This document shows, piece by piece, positions 46,443 through 55,036 of a stretch of DNA of 64,000 nt (the stretch's first letter is position 1; the number at the start of each line of letters is the position of its first letter). The notes below the pieces were generated by a model that did no database searches, had not been told where the DNA came from, and saw only the letters and a program-made list of their open reading frames with translations. Where the stretch lies: NCBI RefSeq assembly GCF_000834055.1, contig NZ_JXSQ01000014.1, forward strand, positions 1-64,000. The letters are read 5' to 3'. A program made the position numbers and the translations under genes. This DNA comes from Leucobacter komagatae. Its GTDB lineage: Bacteria > Actinomycetota > Actinomycetes > Actinomycetales > Microbacteriaceae.

Positions 46443-47284
46443 CGCTGCCACCGTGCCGCGACAGCCATGAGCTTGCCGTAGCCGAGCATCACAACGGTCA
46501 TCACGAGGATCATGCCGAGCGCGAGCACACCGGCGTTCGCGGCGAGCGAGCCGCCGGTTTCACTGATGAGCGCTGACCTGATCCGCAACGGAACAATTTG
46601 GGAGCCCTGACTGATGAGTGCAGCGGCCGTGGCGTATGAGGAGAACGCATTCGCAAAGAGCAGCAGCAGCGAACCGAGAAACGCCGGCGCGAGCACCGGG
46701 GCGCCGACGCGGCGCCAATAGCTGCCGCTCGAACCGCCGAGCGTCGCGACTGCCTCCGCCCAGCCCGGCCTGAGCGCGACGACCGCTGGGAGAAACGTGA
46801 TGACCATGAGCGGAACCTGAAAGTACAGGTAGGGCAGGATGAGCCCGGGAAGCTCGTACAGCCACACCCCATCGGCGTGGATGTCGACCGCGAGGTGCTC
46901 GCGAAGCAGCGCGGTGATGAACCCTTGCGCGCCGATCGTCGCGATGAACGCGAACGCGAGCATGACGCCGCCAAACTGGGCGAGCACGGAACTCGCAGCG
47001 TCGATCACGCGGCGAAGCGGGCCATTCTCTGGGAGCGCGGCAAGCGCCCAGCACAGGAGCGCCCCGATCACCGCGCCGACGACTGCGGTGAGCGCGCTGA
47101 GCCAAATGCTCGCCCCAAATGCGCTGAGGGTTTCAGGCGCGGTGAGCACCGCAAGATGTGCCAGCGAGAAGCCATCCGGCCCGGTGAAGCCGCTCACGAC
47201 TGCGAGCAGGGTCGGGATGAGGAGGAACACGAGCACGTATGCCGTGAAGGGGACAAGGCCGAGGGCCTGGAGGGCGCGTTTCAT
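46439..47284 (-). CDS. ABC transporter permease (BPD, first)
   Basis: A 281-residue permease, six helices, with the EAA-like segment EAVATLGGSSGSYWRRVGAPV. The ATG at 47284 (LMKRALQALGLVPFTAYVL follows) is chosen; a GTG at 47299 would add five residues and neither has a strong ribosome-binding site. It follows the receptor gene after a 65-bp gap with a hairpin. Confidence 0.85.
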   Translation of the reverse strand: MKRALQALGLVPFTAYVLVFLLIPTLLAVVSGFTGPDGFSLAHLAVLTAPETLSAFGASIWLSALTAVVGAVIGALLCWALAALPENGPLRRVIDAASSVLAQFGGVMLAFAFIATIGAQGFITALLREHLAVDIHADGVWLYELPGLILPYLYFQVPLMVITFLPAVVALRPGWAEAVATLGGSSGSYWRRVGAPVLAPAFLGSLLLLFANAFSSYATAAALISQGSQIVPLRIRSALISETGGSLAANAGVLALGMILVMTVVMLGYGKLMAVAARWQR

Positions 47285-47305
47285 GAGCGTGCCGTGCACG
47301 AGAGA

Positions 47306-47340
47306 GGCCCGGTTACCGCGGCAACCGCGGCAACCGGGCC
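47306..47340. other. Intercistronic hairpin after the binding-protein gene
   Basis: GGCCCGGTT and AACCGGGCC form a 9-bp stem around two ACCGCGGCA copies. It occupies the same place (receptor to permease) as the hairpin in the peptide importer operon. Confidence 0.55.
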
Positions 47341-47349
47341 CGCTACTCG

Positions 47350-48489
47350 CTACTTGACGACGGCCGCCCAGCGCTCGGCGAGGAGCGCGTTCGCCGCGTC
47401 AACCTGATCCTGGTCTGGGGAGACCCAATCGGCGGAGTCCGTGCCGAACGTCGCCTGCTCGATGAGCTTCTCGTCGACGGTGCCCGCCTGCGTGAGGGCT
47501 TCGATGCGCACGGGGACGGCGTTCCCCTCGAGGAAGAGCGCCTGCGCCTCATCCGAGAAGATCCACTCCTGCCAGAGGCGTGCCGCTGCGGGGTTCGGGG
47601 CGTCCTTGTTGATCGCCTCGTTGTAGAACGACACGTAGACAGGCCCCGGGATAGTCGTGGTCTTCCAGCTGGGCTTGTCGGCCGCGGCAGCTGCGTTGTT
47701 GAACGACCAGTCGAGTACCACCGGGGTCTCGCCCGAAGCGATCGTGGCGGGTGTCGGGTCGAGTGTGAGGAAGTTGCCTGCGTCGCGAAGCTCCTGCGCG
47801 AAGTCAACGCCAGGGCCGAAATCGTCAACGCCGCCGCCGTTGAGCGCTGACAGCCAGCCCACTGCGGCGAAGGCCGCACCCGCCTGCGTCGGGTCGCCGT
47901 TGAGCGCAACCGCTCCCTTGAAGTCGGCGCCAAGCAGATCCGAGAGCGCCTTGGGCTCAGCGAACTTGTCTGCGTCGTAGCCGAGCGACATGATGCCGGA
48001 GTAGTTGTTCACCCAGAGCCCGGAGGCTTCCTTGTTTTCGGCGGGGATGTCGTCCCAGTTCTCTACCTGGTACGCGGCGAACTTGTCGGTGTTCGCGAGC
48101 GCGACGGCCGAGCCGAGGTCGAATACGTCCGGTGCGGTGTCCTGCCCCTTGAGGTTCTCCGCTGCCTGGATCTCTTCCGCGCTAGACGCGTTAGGGTTTG
48201 CCGAGTTTACGGTGATCCCGTACTTCTCCTCGAAGCCGGCAATGATCTCGCCGTAGTTCGCCCAGTCTTCCGGGAGGGCAACAACGTTGAGCTGCCCCTC
48301 TTCCTGCGCTGCGGCGACGAGTCCTTCGATCCCGCCGAAGTCCTCCGCGCTTGTCGCGGTTGCTGCGTCGGTGGCGGATCCCCCTCCCTCAGTGGCGGGA
48401 GCACCGGTCGAGCACGCCGCGAGCGTGCCGGTCAGCAGGAGGGCGCCGGCGGTGATGAGCGCCGGTCGCAAGAATGCGCGTGAAGTCAC
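47350..48489 (-). CDS. ABC transporter substrate-binding lipoprotein
   Basis: A 379-residue receptor. The signal ends in lipobox TLAAC (about Cys26), then a disordered Thr/Ala linker. The mature part (GQLNVVALPEDWANYGEIIAGFEEKYGI, NNYSGIMSLGYDADKF, WQEWIFSDEAQALFLE) is the two-lobed type shared by iron, polyamine and phosphonate receptors. GTG start with GAAAGG upstream. TAGTGT on the minus strand at 48580-48575 is a possible -10. Confidence 0.88.
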   Translation of the reverse strand: MTSRAFLRPALITAGALLLTGTLAACSTGAPATEGGGSATDAATATSAEDFGGIEGLVAAAQEEGQLNVVALPEDWANYGEIIAGFEEKYGITVNSANPNASSAEEIQAAENLKGQDTAPDVFDLGSAVALANTDKFAAYQVENWDDIPAENKEASGLWVNNYSGIMSLGYDADKFAEPKALSDLLGADFKGAVALNGDPTQAGAAFAAVGWLSALNGGGVDDFGPGVDFAQELRDAGNFLTLDPTPATIASGETPVVLDWSFNNAAAAADKPSWKTTTIPGPVYVSFYNEAINKDAPNPAAARLWQEWIFSDEAQALFLEGNAVPVRIEALTQAGTVDEKLIEQATFGTDSADWVSPDQDQVDAANALLAERWAAVVK

Positions 48490-48675
48490 TGTGAACCTTT
48501 CATCTGTGCGACGGAGAGCTCACGGAAGGGCGTATGTGCCCACCCGCTCAAGCGCTCCCCGAGCTGACGGGTCAACACTAGAAAGGTCACGGAAACGGAA
48601 GACCGCCACCGGGTAGCCGCGCAGTGAACGCTCGGCAAAGCAGCCTGAACGCTGCGGCGCGTGCGTGCGCCCCCA

Positions 48676-48762
48676 GCCCGCGCCGCTAGAGCCCGCGCCG
48701 CTAGAGGCCGCGCCGCTAGAGCTCGCGCCGCTAGAGCTCGCGCCGCTAGAGCTCGCGCCGCT
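48676..48762. repeat. 15-bp tandem repeat carrying the 3' end of the DUF4031 gene
   Basis: Five full copies and one partial copy of a 15-bp unit, plus-strand form GCTCGCGCCGCTAGA, with three variants in the outer copies. On the minus strand each unit reads Arg-Arg-Glu-Leu-stop in the frame of the DUF4031 gene. The gene terminates in the first copy, and the rest extend the untranslated tail. Confidence 0.9.
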
Positions 48763-49015
48763 GCTTGCCAGTCACGCGCAGCCCAGAGGCGATGAGCCTG
48801 CGAACGAGTTCGCGGCCACCGACGTGTGTGGCCCCGGCAGCGACGAGAGCGGCGTGCATGTCCGCTGGCACGTCGTAGTGATCGATGTCGAAGCCGCGGC
48901 GCGGGATCCCGTTCTCGGCAGCGAAGGCGTGCAGCTCGGCGAGATTGTCATCGCTCACAAGATGCGCCCACAGCTTGCCGTGGGCGGGCCAGCTCGGGTC
49001 GTCGATGAGTACCAT
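48746..49015 (-). CDS. DUF4031 protein
   Basis: An 89-residue soluble protein beginning MVLIDDPSWPAHGKLWAHLV, with HYDVPADMHAALVAAGATHVGGRELVRRLIASGLR. This is the DUF4031 layout; function unknown. It lies 15 bp after the CDF transporter with no visible ribosome-binding site, so it relies on coupling. Its last four codons are repeated several times downstream. Confidence 0.78.
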   Translation of the reverse strand: MVLIDDPSWPAHGKLWAHLVSDDNLAELHAFAAENGIPRRGFDIDHYDVPADMHAALVAAGATHVGGRELVRRLIASGLRVTGKQRREL

Positions 49016-49030
49016 CTGTGCCGCGCGCGG

Positions 49031-49993
49031 TTAGTCGCTGGAGAGCATGACGATCGAGCTCGTCGTCGGTGTCGGCAGGTTCGGGTCGAGCCACACGTCC
49101 GGCTCGATGTAGATCACGCGTGCGGCGGGCACAGCCTCCCTGATGCGGCGCTCAGCGAGGTTGATGATGAGGGAGACTTCGCTCATCGTCGTGTTCGCCG
49201 GCAGAGAGACCTTCGCTCCGACCATCAACTCGTCCGGGCCGAGGTAGAGGGTCTTCATGTGGATGATCCGGTCGATTTCCTTCGCGTCTGCGAGGGCAAA
49301 CTGAATCTTCTTCACGTCTTCCTCGGTCGCGCCCTCGCCCACCAGCAGGCTCTTCGTCTCGACACCGATCACGACGGCCACGGCAATGAGTAGCGCGCCA
49401 ATGAGGATCGTTGCGGACGCGTCGAAGACAGTGTTCCCGGTCAGCGCGGTGAGCCCGACGCCGAGGAACGCGAAGACGAGGCCGACGAGCGCGGCAAAGT
49501 CTTCGAGGAGGATCACGGGGAGTTCGGGCGACTTCGAGCGCCGAATGAACGTCATCCACGTTGAGATGCCCTTGTGCGGGCGGCTTTCCTTGACCGCGGT
49601 GCGCAGCGAGAAGCTCTCCAGCACGATCGCGATTGCGAGCACGACGAGTGGCAGCCACCACATGGCGATGGTGTGGGGGTCACGAATCTTCGAGATGCCC
49701 TCCCAGATGGAGAACAGGCCACCAACGGTGAACAGGACGATCGCGACAATGAACGCGTAGATGTAGCGTTCCCTGCCGTACCCGAATGGGTGCTCGCGAT
49801 CTGGTGCGCGACGCGACTTGCGGCCGCCGAGGAGGAGGAGCAGCTGGTTGCCTGAGTCCGCGAGCGAGTGCACGCCCTCCGCGAGCATCGCCGAGGATCC
49901 CGATAGTGCCCACGCGATGAACTTCGTTATGGCGATGCCGACGTTCGCGAGGAGCGCGGCGATGATTGCGCGCTTGCCACCTTCACTGCTCAT
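49031..49993 (-). CDS. Cation diffusion facilitator (CDF) metal transporter
   Basis: A 320-residue membrane protein: N-terminal helices with AEGVHSLADSGNQ (first metal site, His-Asp), a His-rich PDREHPFGYGRERY loop and a second site around LLEDFAALVG (Glu-Asp). The C-terminal cytoplasmic domain follows (KEIDRIIHMKTLYLGPDELMVGAKV). It likely exports zinc, cobalt or manganese. AGGAGG lies four to five bases before the ATG at 49993. Confidence 0.92.
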   Translation of the reverse strand: MSSEGGKRAIIAALLANVGIAITKFIAWALSGSSAMLAEGVHSLADSGNQLLLLLGGRKSRRAPDREHPFGYGRERYIYAFIVAIVLFTVGGLFSIWEGISKIRDPHTIAMWWLPLVVLAIAIVLESFSLRTAVKESRPHKGISTWMTFIRRSKSPELPVILLEDFAALVGLVFAFLGVGLTALTGNTVFDASATILIGALLIAVAVVIGVETKSLLVGEGATEEDVKKIQFALADAKEIDRIIHMKTLYLGPDELMVGAKVSLPANTTMSEVSLIINLAERRIREAVPAARVIYIEPDVWLDPNLPTPTTSSIVMLSSD

Positions 49994-50128
49994 GATGCCT
50001 CCTGGGTTGATGCCCTTCGGCCTCAAGTGTATGCGGCAGCGCATGCTTTTCCAGGGTGTCGCGCCGATGACACAGAAAGCGCGAAGACTATGCGCGGGAG
50101 AACCCCAATCTCGGGCAGACTGGAGTGC

Positions 50129-50980
50129 ATGACGACGCAGCCCGAGAACATAGCCCTTCCAAGCACCGCAATGATCGGAGTCGGATCGATGGGGGGTGCG
50201 ATCCTTGCCGGCCTTCGGAGCCCTGGGGTGGACATCGCGAAGCCCATCACCGTGACCACGAACTCCGCAGCAAGCGCGGCCGAGTTTGCAGACGCAGACG
50301 ATGTTGTAGCCTACGCAGCGGAGACCGAGCCCGACGCGAACCGCATCGCGGTGCGCGACGCCGAGCTTGTGATGCTCGCGGTGAAGCCATGGATGATCGC
50401 GGACGTCGCCAGGGGCATTGCCGGCGACGTCGCGCCTGGCACCATCGTGGTGAGTGTCGCGGCAGGAGTCTCCTGCGCACAGATCGAAGCCGAGCTTCCC
50501 GAGGCCCAGGTGGTACGCGCAATGCCGAACACCCCATCGCACCTCGGCCGCGGCGTCACAGGCGTCGCAGGGGGCGCCTCGGCGTCGCCTGAAGCGGTCG
50601 ACACCGTTCGCCGACTCTTCGAAACCGTCGGAGACGTGATCGTCGTGCGTGAGGATCAGATCAACGACGTCGCGGCAGTGTCCGGTTCGGGGCCAGCATA
50701 CGTTTTCCTCTACGTCGAAGAAATGACGGCGGCCGCGATCCGCAGGGGGTTCACCCCTGAGCAGGCGCGCGTGCTCGTCAACGGGACGGTGTCTGGCTCG
50801 GCGGAGTTGCTCGTGCAGAGCGGCGAGGCACCCGGCCAGCTGCGACGCAACGTCACGAGCCCGAAGGGCACAACCGAACAGGCAGTCATCGTCTTGCAGG
50901 ATGCCGGCTGGGGAGAGCTCTTCGACCGGGCGCTCGCCGCAAACGTGCGCCGTTCAGAAGAGCTCGAACGCGGCGAATAA
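50129..50980 (+). CDS. proC: Pyrroline-5-carboxylate reductase
   Basis: A 283-residue NAD(P)H enzyme. It has GVGSMGGAILAGL, VKPWMIADVARG, VRAMPNTPSHLGRGVTG, and VSGSGPAYVFLYVEEM with the C-terminal SPKGTTEQA, all ProC hallmarks. Last step of proline synthesis. The start at 50129 has CAGACT seven bases before it; the longer frame lacks homology. Confidence 0.95.
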   Translation: MTTQPENIALPSTAMIGVGSMGGAILAGLRSPGVDIAKPITVTTNSAASAAEFADADDVVAYAAETEPDANRIAVRDAELVMLAVKPWMIADVARGIAGDVAPGTIVVSVAAGVSCAQIEAELPEAQVVRAMPNTPSHLGRGVTGVAGGASASPEAVDTVRRLFETVGDVIVVREDQINDVAAVSGSGPAYVFLYVEEMTAAAIRRGFTPEQARVLVNGTVSGSAELLVQSGEAPGQLRRNVTSPKGTTEQAVIVLQDAGWGELFDRALAANVRRSEELERGE

Positions 50981-51027
50981 CCCCGAGCCGGGGGCGCGCG
51001 TGGGTACGGGCGCGGCGCCCCCCCCCC

Positions 51028-51107
51028 GGTAGCTCAGGAGTCCCCCCGGTAGCTCAGGAGTCCCCTCGGTAGCTCTGGGGTCCCCTTGGTAACTCTGGGA
51101 TCCTCGC
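51028..51107. repeat. 20-bp tandem repeat, four copies of rising divergence
   Basis: Four 20-bp units of the type GGTAGCTCAGGAGTCCCCCC, starting at 51028, 51048, 51068 and 51088. Copies 1 and 2 differ only at one base; copies 3 and 4 drift further. A C-run precedes the array. The 247-bp gap between proC and trkA holds no gene. Confidence 0.85.
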
Positions 51108-51227
51108 AAGTAAGGCCCAAAATCGCAGTTTCTTGCATCGTTACTGCAGATCACTGAGATATTGCCGCTGCGACGCGCGGGCGGCCAAAGCAGCCGCGCA
51201 GCGACGTGCGGGCGTCCCGCCGCGCAC

Positions 51228-51893
51228 CTAGCCGATGGTCGCGAAGCGCTCCACGTCGGCCGCCGTGCCCGAAACGATAATGAGGTCGTGGGGGGAGATC
51301 ACCGTCTCCTGCGTCGCGTGGGTGAACGGCTCACCCGGCGTCTTCACGCCGACCACGGTGACGCGGTATCTGGTTCGTACGCCGCTCTCGCGGAGGCTGC
51401 GTCCGCGCACCGAACGCGGCGGATACATCTTCGCGATGACGTAGTTGTCGTCGAACTGGATGAAGTCGAGCATCGACCCCGAGAGCAGGTGTGCGACGCG
51501 CTCGCCGGCCTCCCGCTCCGGGTAGATGACGTGGTTCACGCCGATCCGCTCAAGGATTTTTCCGTGCGAGTGCGAGATTGCCTTGGCCCAAATCTGGGGC
51601 ACACCGAGGTCAACGAGGTTCGCGGCGATGAGCACGCTCGATTCGATCGAGGCACCGGTTGCGACGACCGCGATCTGAAACTCGTCCGCACCAATCTGCT
51701 GCAGCGCCTCGATCGAGCGGGCGTCGGCCTGCACCGCGTGCGTCACGCGATCGGACCACTTCTGCACGAGCTCGGCGTTGTTGTCGACGACGAGGACCTC
51801 TCGGTCTTGCCTGTCGAGCTGGCCGGCGGTCGAGGCGCCGAACCGGCCGAGCCCGATCACGATGACGGGGGCATCACTTCGAATATCAACCAA
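51228..51893 (-). CDS. TrkA/KtrA-type potassium-uptake regulator
   Basis: A 221-residue cytoplasmic RCK protein: Rossmann VIGLGRFGASTAGQL, VVDNNAELV and DARSIEALQQIGADE, then a TrkA-C domain (YRVTVVGVKTPGEP). It gates the adjacent channel by nucleotide. A TTG start at 51893 with GAGGAAAGG upstream overlaps the channel gene by eight bases. Confidence 0.9.
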   Translation of the reverse strand: MVDIRSDAPVIVIGLGRFGASTAGQLDRQDREVLVVDNNAELVQKWSDRVTHAVQADARSIEALQQIGADEFQIAVVATGASIESSVLIAANLVDLGVPQIWAKAISHSHGKILERIGVNHVIYPEREAGERVAHLLSGSMLDFIQFDDNYVIAKMYPPRSVRGRSLRESGVRTRYRVTVVGVKTPGEPFTHATQETVISPHDLIIVSGTAADVERFATIG

Positions 51894-53322
51894 CGATCGG
51901 CCTTTCCTCAGGGAATCTAAACAGTCGGGAGCGGCTCGTCGCCGCTACGGCAGCGGCGAGCGTGACGGTGCCGACACGGCCAGCCCACATCGTCGCAGCG
52001 AGTATGTATTTGCCGGGTTCTGGCAGCGCCTCAGACAGGCCGGTACTGAGCCCGCAAGTGCCGAAGGCGGAGATCACCTCAAAGAGTGTCTCATCGAGCG
52101 TCGTGCCGGCGATGTGCATGATCGCTGTTGTCGAGATGAGTACGATCGTCGCACCCCAGATGAGCACGGACACCGCGACGCGGAGCACCTCGGTCGGGAT
52201 GCGCCTGCCGAACGCCTGCATGTCTTGGTAGCCGCGGGCCTCCGCGTACGCCGCGAGGAACAGCACCGCGATCGTTGTGACCTTGATGCCGCCGGCTGTC
52301 GACGCCGAACCGCCGCCGACGAACATGAGCATGTCGAGCACGAGGCGCGTCGAGCCGTTCATCTCCGATGGGTCGATGATGCCGAGGCCGCCTGAGCGGG
52401 TCATGATCGACATGTACCAGGCGTCAAAGAGCGTGCGGCCGACTGGTTCGGCGCCGAGCGTTGCCGGGTTGTTCCATTCGAGCGAGGTGATGAGCAGCCA
52501 GCCAAGAATGACGAAGATGAGCGTGGTCGCGAGCGTGAGCTTCGCGTGCAGGCCGAGGTGGCGGCGCTTCGGGGAGCCCTTCACCACATAGCGGTAGAGC
52601 GCAAAGATGACGGGGAATCCAATGCTGCCGAGGAACACACCGAGGGCGAGAACGGTGAGCAGATAGTAGTCGCCGAGATACGACTCGAGCCCGCCGGCGA
52701 GCGGCACGAACCCCGTGTTCGTGAACGCGGATGCCGCGAGGTAGAAGCCGTTCCACAGCGCGTGCCAGAAATCCATGCCGTCTGCCATGAGCCGCGGGGT
52801 GATGAGGAGGGTCAGCCCGGCCTCAATGACCAGCAGGCTGACCGCTACCGCGCCAAGGAGGCCGCCGATGTCGCCGAGGCCGACAGCCTGGCTCTCGGAC
52901 GCGCCGCGCGCCGTCCGGTTCGGGTTCGTGTCGCTGGCGACGAGCAGGCGCTGCCTGAGTCCGAGCCTGCGGGTGACCGTCAGGCCGAGGAGGCTGGCGA
53001 TCGTGAGCACGCCGACGCCGCCGATCTGAATGCCGAGCAGGATGACAATCTCACCGAACAGCGACCACTGGGTCGCCATGTCCACTGTCGAGAGCCCGGT
53101 GACGCAGATCGCTGATACGGCGGTGAAGAGTGCGTCAGCCAGTGGGGTGACGGTTCCCGTCGCGCTCGCGATGGGGAGCGCAAGCAGCGCCGTCCAGATC
53201 GCGACGAGGCTCGTGAAGACGAAGATCGCGAAGCGGGCCGGTGTGGTGTGGACGAGTGCATGGAACCATGACTGTCGATTGCCTTGGAACGGAGCCCTAT
53301 TGGCTAGCGCGCTTGAGCTCAC
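51886..53322 (-). CDS. TrkH/KtrB-type potassium-uptake channel
   Basis: A 478-residue membrane protein with four pore-helix repeats. Potassium-selectivity glycines lie in ICVTGLSTVD, AFTNTGFVPL, RSGGLGIIDP and GTCGLSTGL. A tail KVTTIAVLFLA follows. GTG start preceded by AAGGAG. With TrkA it forms a KtrAB-like uptake system. Confidence 0.93.
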   Translation of the reverse strand: MSSSALANRAPFQGNRQSWFHALVHTTPARFAIFVFTSLVAIWTALLALPIASATGTVTPLADALFTAVSAICVTGLSTVDMATQWSLFGEIVILLGIQIGGVGVLTIASLLGLTVTRRLGLRQRLLVASDTNPNRTARGASESQAVGLGDIGGLLGAVAVSLLVIEAGLTLLITPRLMADGMDFWHALWNGFYLAASAFTNTGFVPLAGGLESYLGDYYLLTVLALGVFLGSIGFPVIFALYRYVVKGSPKRRHLGLHAKLTLATTLIFVILGWLLITSLEWNNPATLGAEPVGRTLFDAWYMSIMTRSGGLGIIDPSEMNGSTRLVLDMLMFVGGGSASTAGGIKVTTIAVLFLAAYAEARGYQDMQAFGRRIPTEVLRVAVSVLIWGATIVLISTTAIMHIAGTTLDETLFEVISAFGTCGLSTGLSEALPEPGKYILAATMWAGRVGTVTLAAAVAATSRSRLFRFPEERPIVG

Positions 53323-53394
53323 ATCTCCTTCTTTCAGCGAACGGTGAGGGTGAATGTTGTCATGCTACACACTGGGCGGGATACCCTGGTGTCT

Positions 53395-53859
53395 ATGCCA
53401 GACATTTTCGGAGTGATCGCGGACGCGACGAGACGTGACATCTTGCAGGTGCTGCTCGGACGCCACGTCGACGAAGCAGAGATGAGTGTCTCCGAAATCG
53501 TGAACCAGCTTGAGATCAGCCAGCCTACAGTTTCGAAGCACCTCAAGGTGCTTCGCGACGCAGAATTGGTCACGGTGCGTGAGGAGGGCCAACACCGGTT
53601 CTACTCGCTGAACGCTGAGCCGCTCGAAATGGTTGAGGATTTCGTGATCCCATTTCTCTCGGCCGGGTTCGATACAGAGGTGACCGTTGAATACCTCGAC
53701 GGCAACGGATCCACCCTTACAGGGCCTGAGGGATTGCAGAACGGGGAGCCGGTTCTGCCCGAGGAAGCGACGGTCGCTGTGGAGCGAATCGGTCGCGCAG
53801 CGGCGGTCGCAGAGCACCGCGTGAAGGAGCTCGTAGCTCGGTTTAAGCTGCGAGAGTAG
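53395..53859 (+). CDS. ArsR-family helix-turn-helix regulator
   Basis: A 154-residue winged-helix regulator: IFGVIADATRRDILQVLL then MSVSEIVNQLEISQPTVSKHLKVLRDAELV and a C-terminal dimer helix. No metal-binding Cys-Xaa-Cys is present, so the signal is not an obvious metal. TACCCT is seven bases before ATG 53395, leaderless again. Confidence 0.85.
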   Translation: MPDIFGVIADATRRDILQVLLGRHVDEAEMSVSEIVNQLEISQPTVSKHLKVLRDAELVTVREEGQHRFYSLNAEPLEMVEDFVIPFLSAGFDTEVTVEYLDGNGSTLTGPEGLQNGEPVLPEEATVAVERIGRAAAVAEHRVKELVARFKLRE

Positions 53860-53960
53860 CTCGCGAGTTCGCGCGAGCCTCTCAGGCGTTGTAGACTGTT
53901 GATCTTGTGGGCCACGTTACGGTTAGGCCCCGTACGGCCCCTAGAGACGTGAGGTAACTG

Positions 53961-54059
53961 ATGGGTTCAGTAATCAAGAAGCGCCGCAAGCGCATGTCGA
54001 AGAAGAAGCACCGCAAATTGCTTCGTAAGACGCGCCACCAGCGCCGCAACAAGAAGTAG
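53961..54059 (+). CDS. bS22-type small ribosomal protein (AURKAIP1/COX24-like)
   Basis: A 32-residue very basic peptide, [19 protein letters not shown] continuing [13 protein letters not shown], which matches the mycobacterial 30S protein bS22. ATG at 53961 with GAGGTAACTG. A -10-like TAGACT at 53892-53897 fits a promoter and a GGGCC/GGCCC hairpin lies in the leader. Confidence 0.9.
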   Translation: MGSVIKKRRKRMSKKKHRKLLRKTRHQRRNKK

Positions 54060-54087
54060 TCACACCACCGCGCAAGCGGCAAGTGAC

Positions 54088-54124
54088 AAAGGGCACCGAG
54101 CTTCGGCTCGGTGCCCTTTTCTGT
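54088..54124 (+). terminator. Intrinsic terminator of the bS22 gene
   Basis: GGGCACCGAGC (54091-54101), loop TTCG, GCTCGGTGCCC (54106-54116), then TTTTC. A textbook rho-independent terminator, the clearest in the window. Confidence 0.95.
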
Positions 54125-54216
54125 TTCTTGGTTTACTCATGGCATGCACTTCGCGGCCCCAGGGTGTGCGCAAAGCACTTCGATGGGCGACGCCCGCAGG
54201 CCACGGCGGCCGTGCG

Positions 54217-54960
54217 CTAGCGGCCGAACTGCTGGAATTCGATCCAGTTTCCGAACTCGCACGCGAGGTGCCAGCGGTGCGCGCCCGCCATTCTTTTCCC
54301 AACGAGGCTTGGGAACTCGACGGTGTTCCACGACTCGAAGCCGCCCCCTGGCAGATTTCGGAACTGGTGGCGGACCCCGCCAATCGGCTGGCCGGCCGCG
54401 GTGCGCGCCACTCCCGCGATCTGTCGCGGGAAGTCTGGCGATGCCTGCGTGGTGAGCGACGAGATATCGCTGTAGTCGATGAAGAACTCAGTGGGGAGCG
54501 GGGATCCGCCCGTGGTCTCGATGACCTGCTGCCTTCCGAGTTCGTCTTCGCCGATGAAGAAATGGTCCGGGCACGCGGCGAGCATCGCATCGGAATCGGG
54601 TTCTGCCGACTCTGCGTTCATCCACTCGGCGAACTCTTCCGCTGAGCCCGTCGGTGACTGAACGCGGATAGTGCTCGCGATCCGCCTGCCGGCGGAGAGT
54701 TTCGTGGCAACCGCGATGCCTGCGTTGCTCAGTCGAATGCGCGGGGCGATGCGCTGCTGCAATGCCGCCGCGCCGATCGATCGCTTGAGGTCGAACAGGC
54801 GCGTGCGGAGCGCGTCAACGTCGCTGAGCTCTGCGCTGGTTGCTGGCGACCCGAGGAGTCGCAGCACGCGCTGCTGGCGGCCGAGTTCCCAGGCGAGCAC
54901 GCGGTCTCGGTCTACTGGTTCCCCGTTGATGGTCGTGACGAGGGGGAGGTGCTGTGTCAT
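54217..54960 (-). CDS. Unknown soluble protein divergent from a TetR regulator
   Basis: A 247-residue protein without signal or membrane segments. Repeated elements: an N-terminal helix (DRDRVLAWELGRQQRVLRLLG), a middle with IRLSNAGIAVATKLSAGRRI, then CPDHFFIGEDELGRQQVIETTGG and C-terminal WNTVEFPSLVGKRMAGAHRW. I do not recognise the family. AAAGGA lies before the ATG. The TetR repressor next door probably controls it, since the promoter is embedded in a perfect palindrome. Confidence 0.6.
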   Translation of the reverse strand: MTQHLPLVTTINGEPVDRDRVLAWELGRQQRVLRLLGSPATSAELSDVDALRTRLFDLKRSIGAAALQQRIAPRIRLSNAGIAVATKLSAGRRIASTIRVQSPTGSAEEFAEWMNAESAEPDSDAMLAACPDHFFIGEDELGRQQVIETTGGSPLPTEFFIDYSDISSLTTQASPDFPRQIAGVARTAAGQPIGGVRHQFRNLPGGGFESWNTVEFPSLVGKRMAGAHRWHLACEFGNWIEFQQFGR

Positions 54961-54990
54961 CTGGCGTCCTTTCTGCTGCGAACAGGCTAG

Positions 54991-55018
54991 CCTTATTGCA
55001 AGTAAACTTGCAATAAGG
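54991..55018. promoter_or_regulatory. Perfect 28-bp TetR operator
   Basis: CCTTATTGCAAGT and ACTTGCAATAAGG are 13-bp perfect arms with a two-base spacer. On the minus strand TTGCAA (55013-55008), 18 bp, TAGCCT (54989-54984) forms a promoter reading the unknown gene, with the operator over its -35 and spacer. Confidence 0.8.
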
Positions 55019-55036
55019 CGTTCTAGAATTGGTGCC

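Noticed and set aside
51028-51107. tRNA-like or D-arm-like motif GGTAGCTCAGG in the repeat array
   Set aside because: The units do not fold into a cloverleaf and lack acceptor and TpsiC arms; it is a simple tandem repeat.
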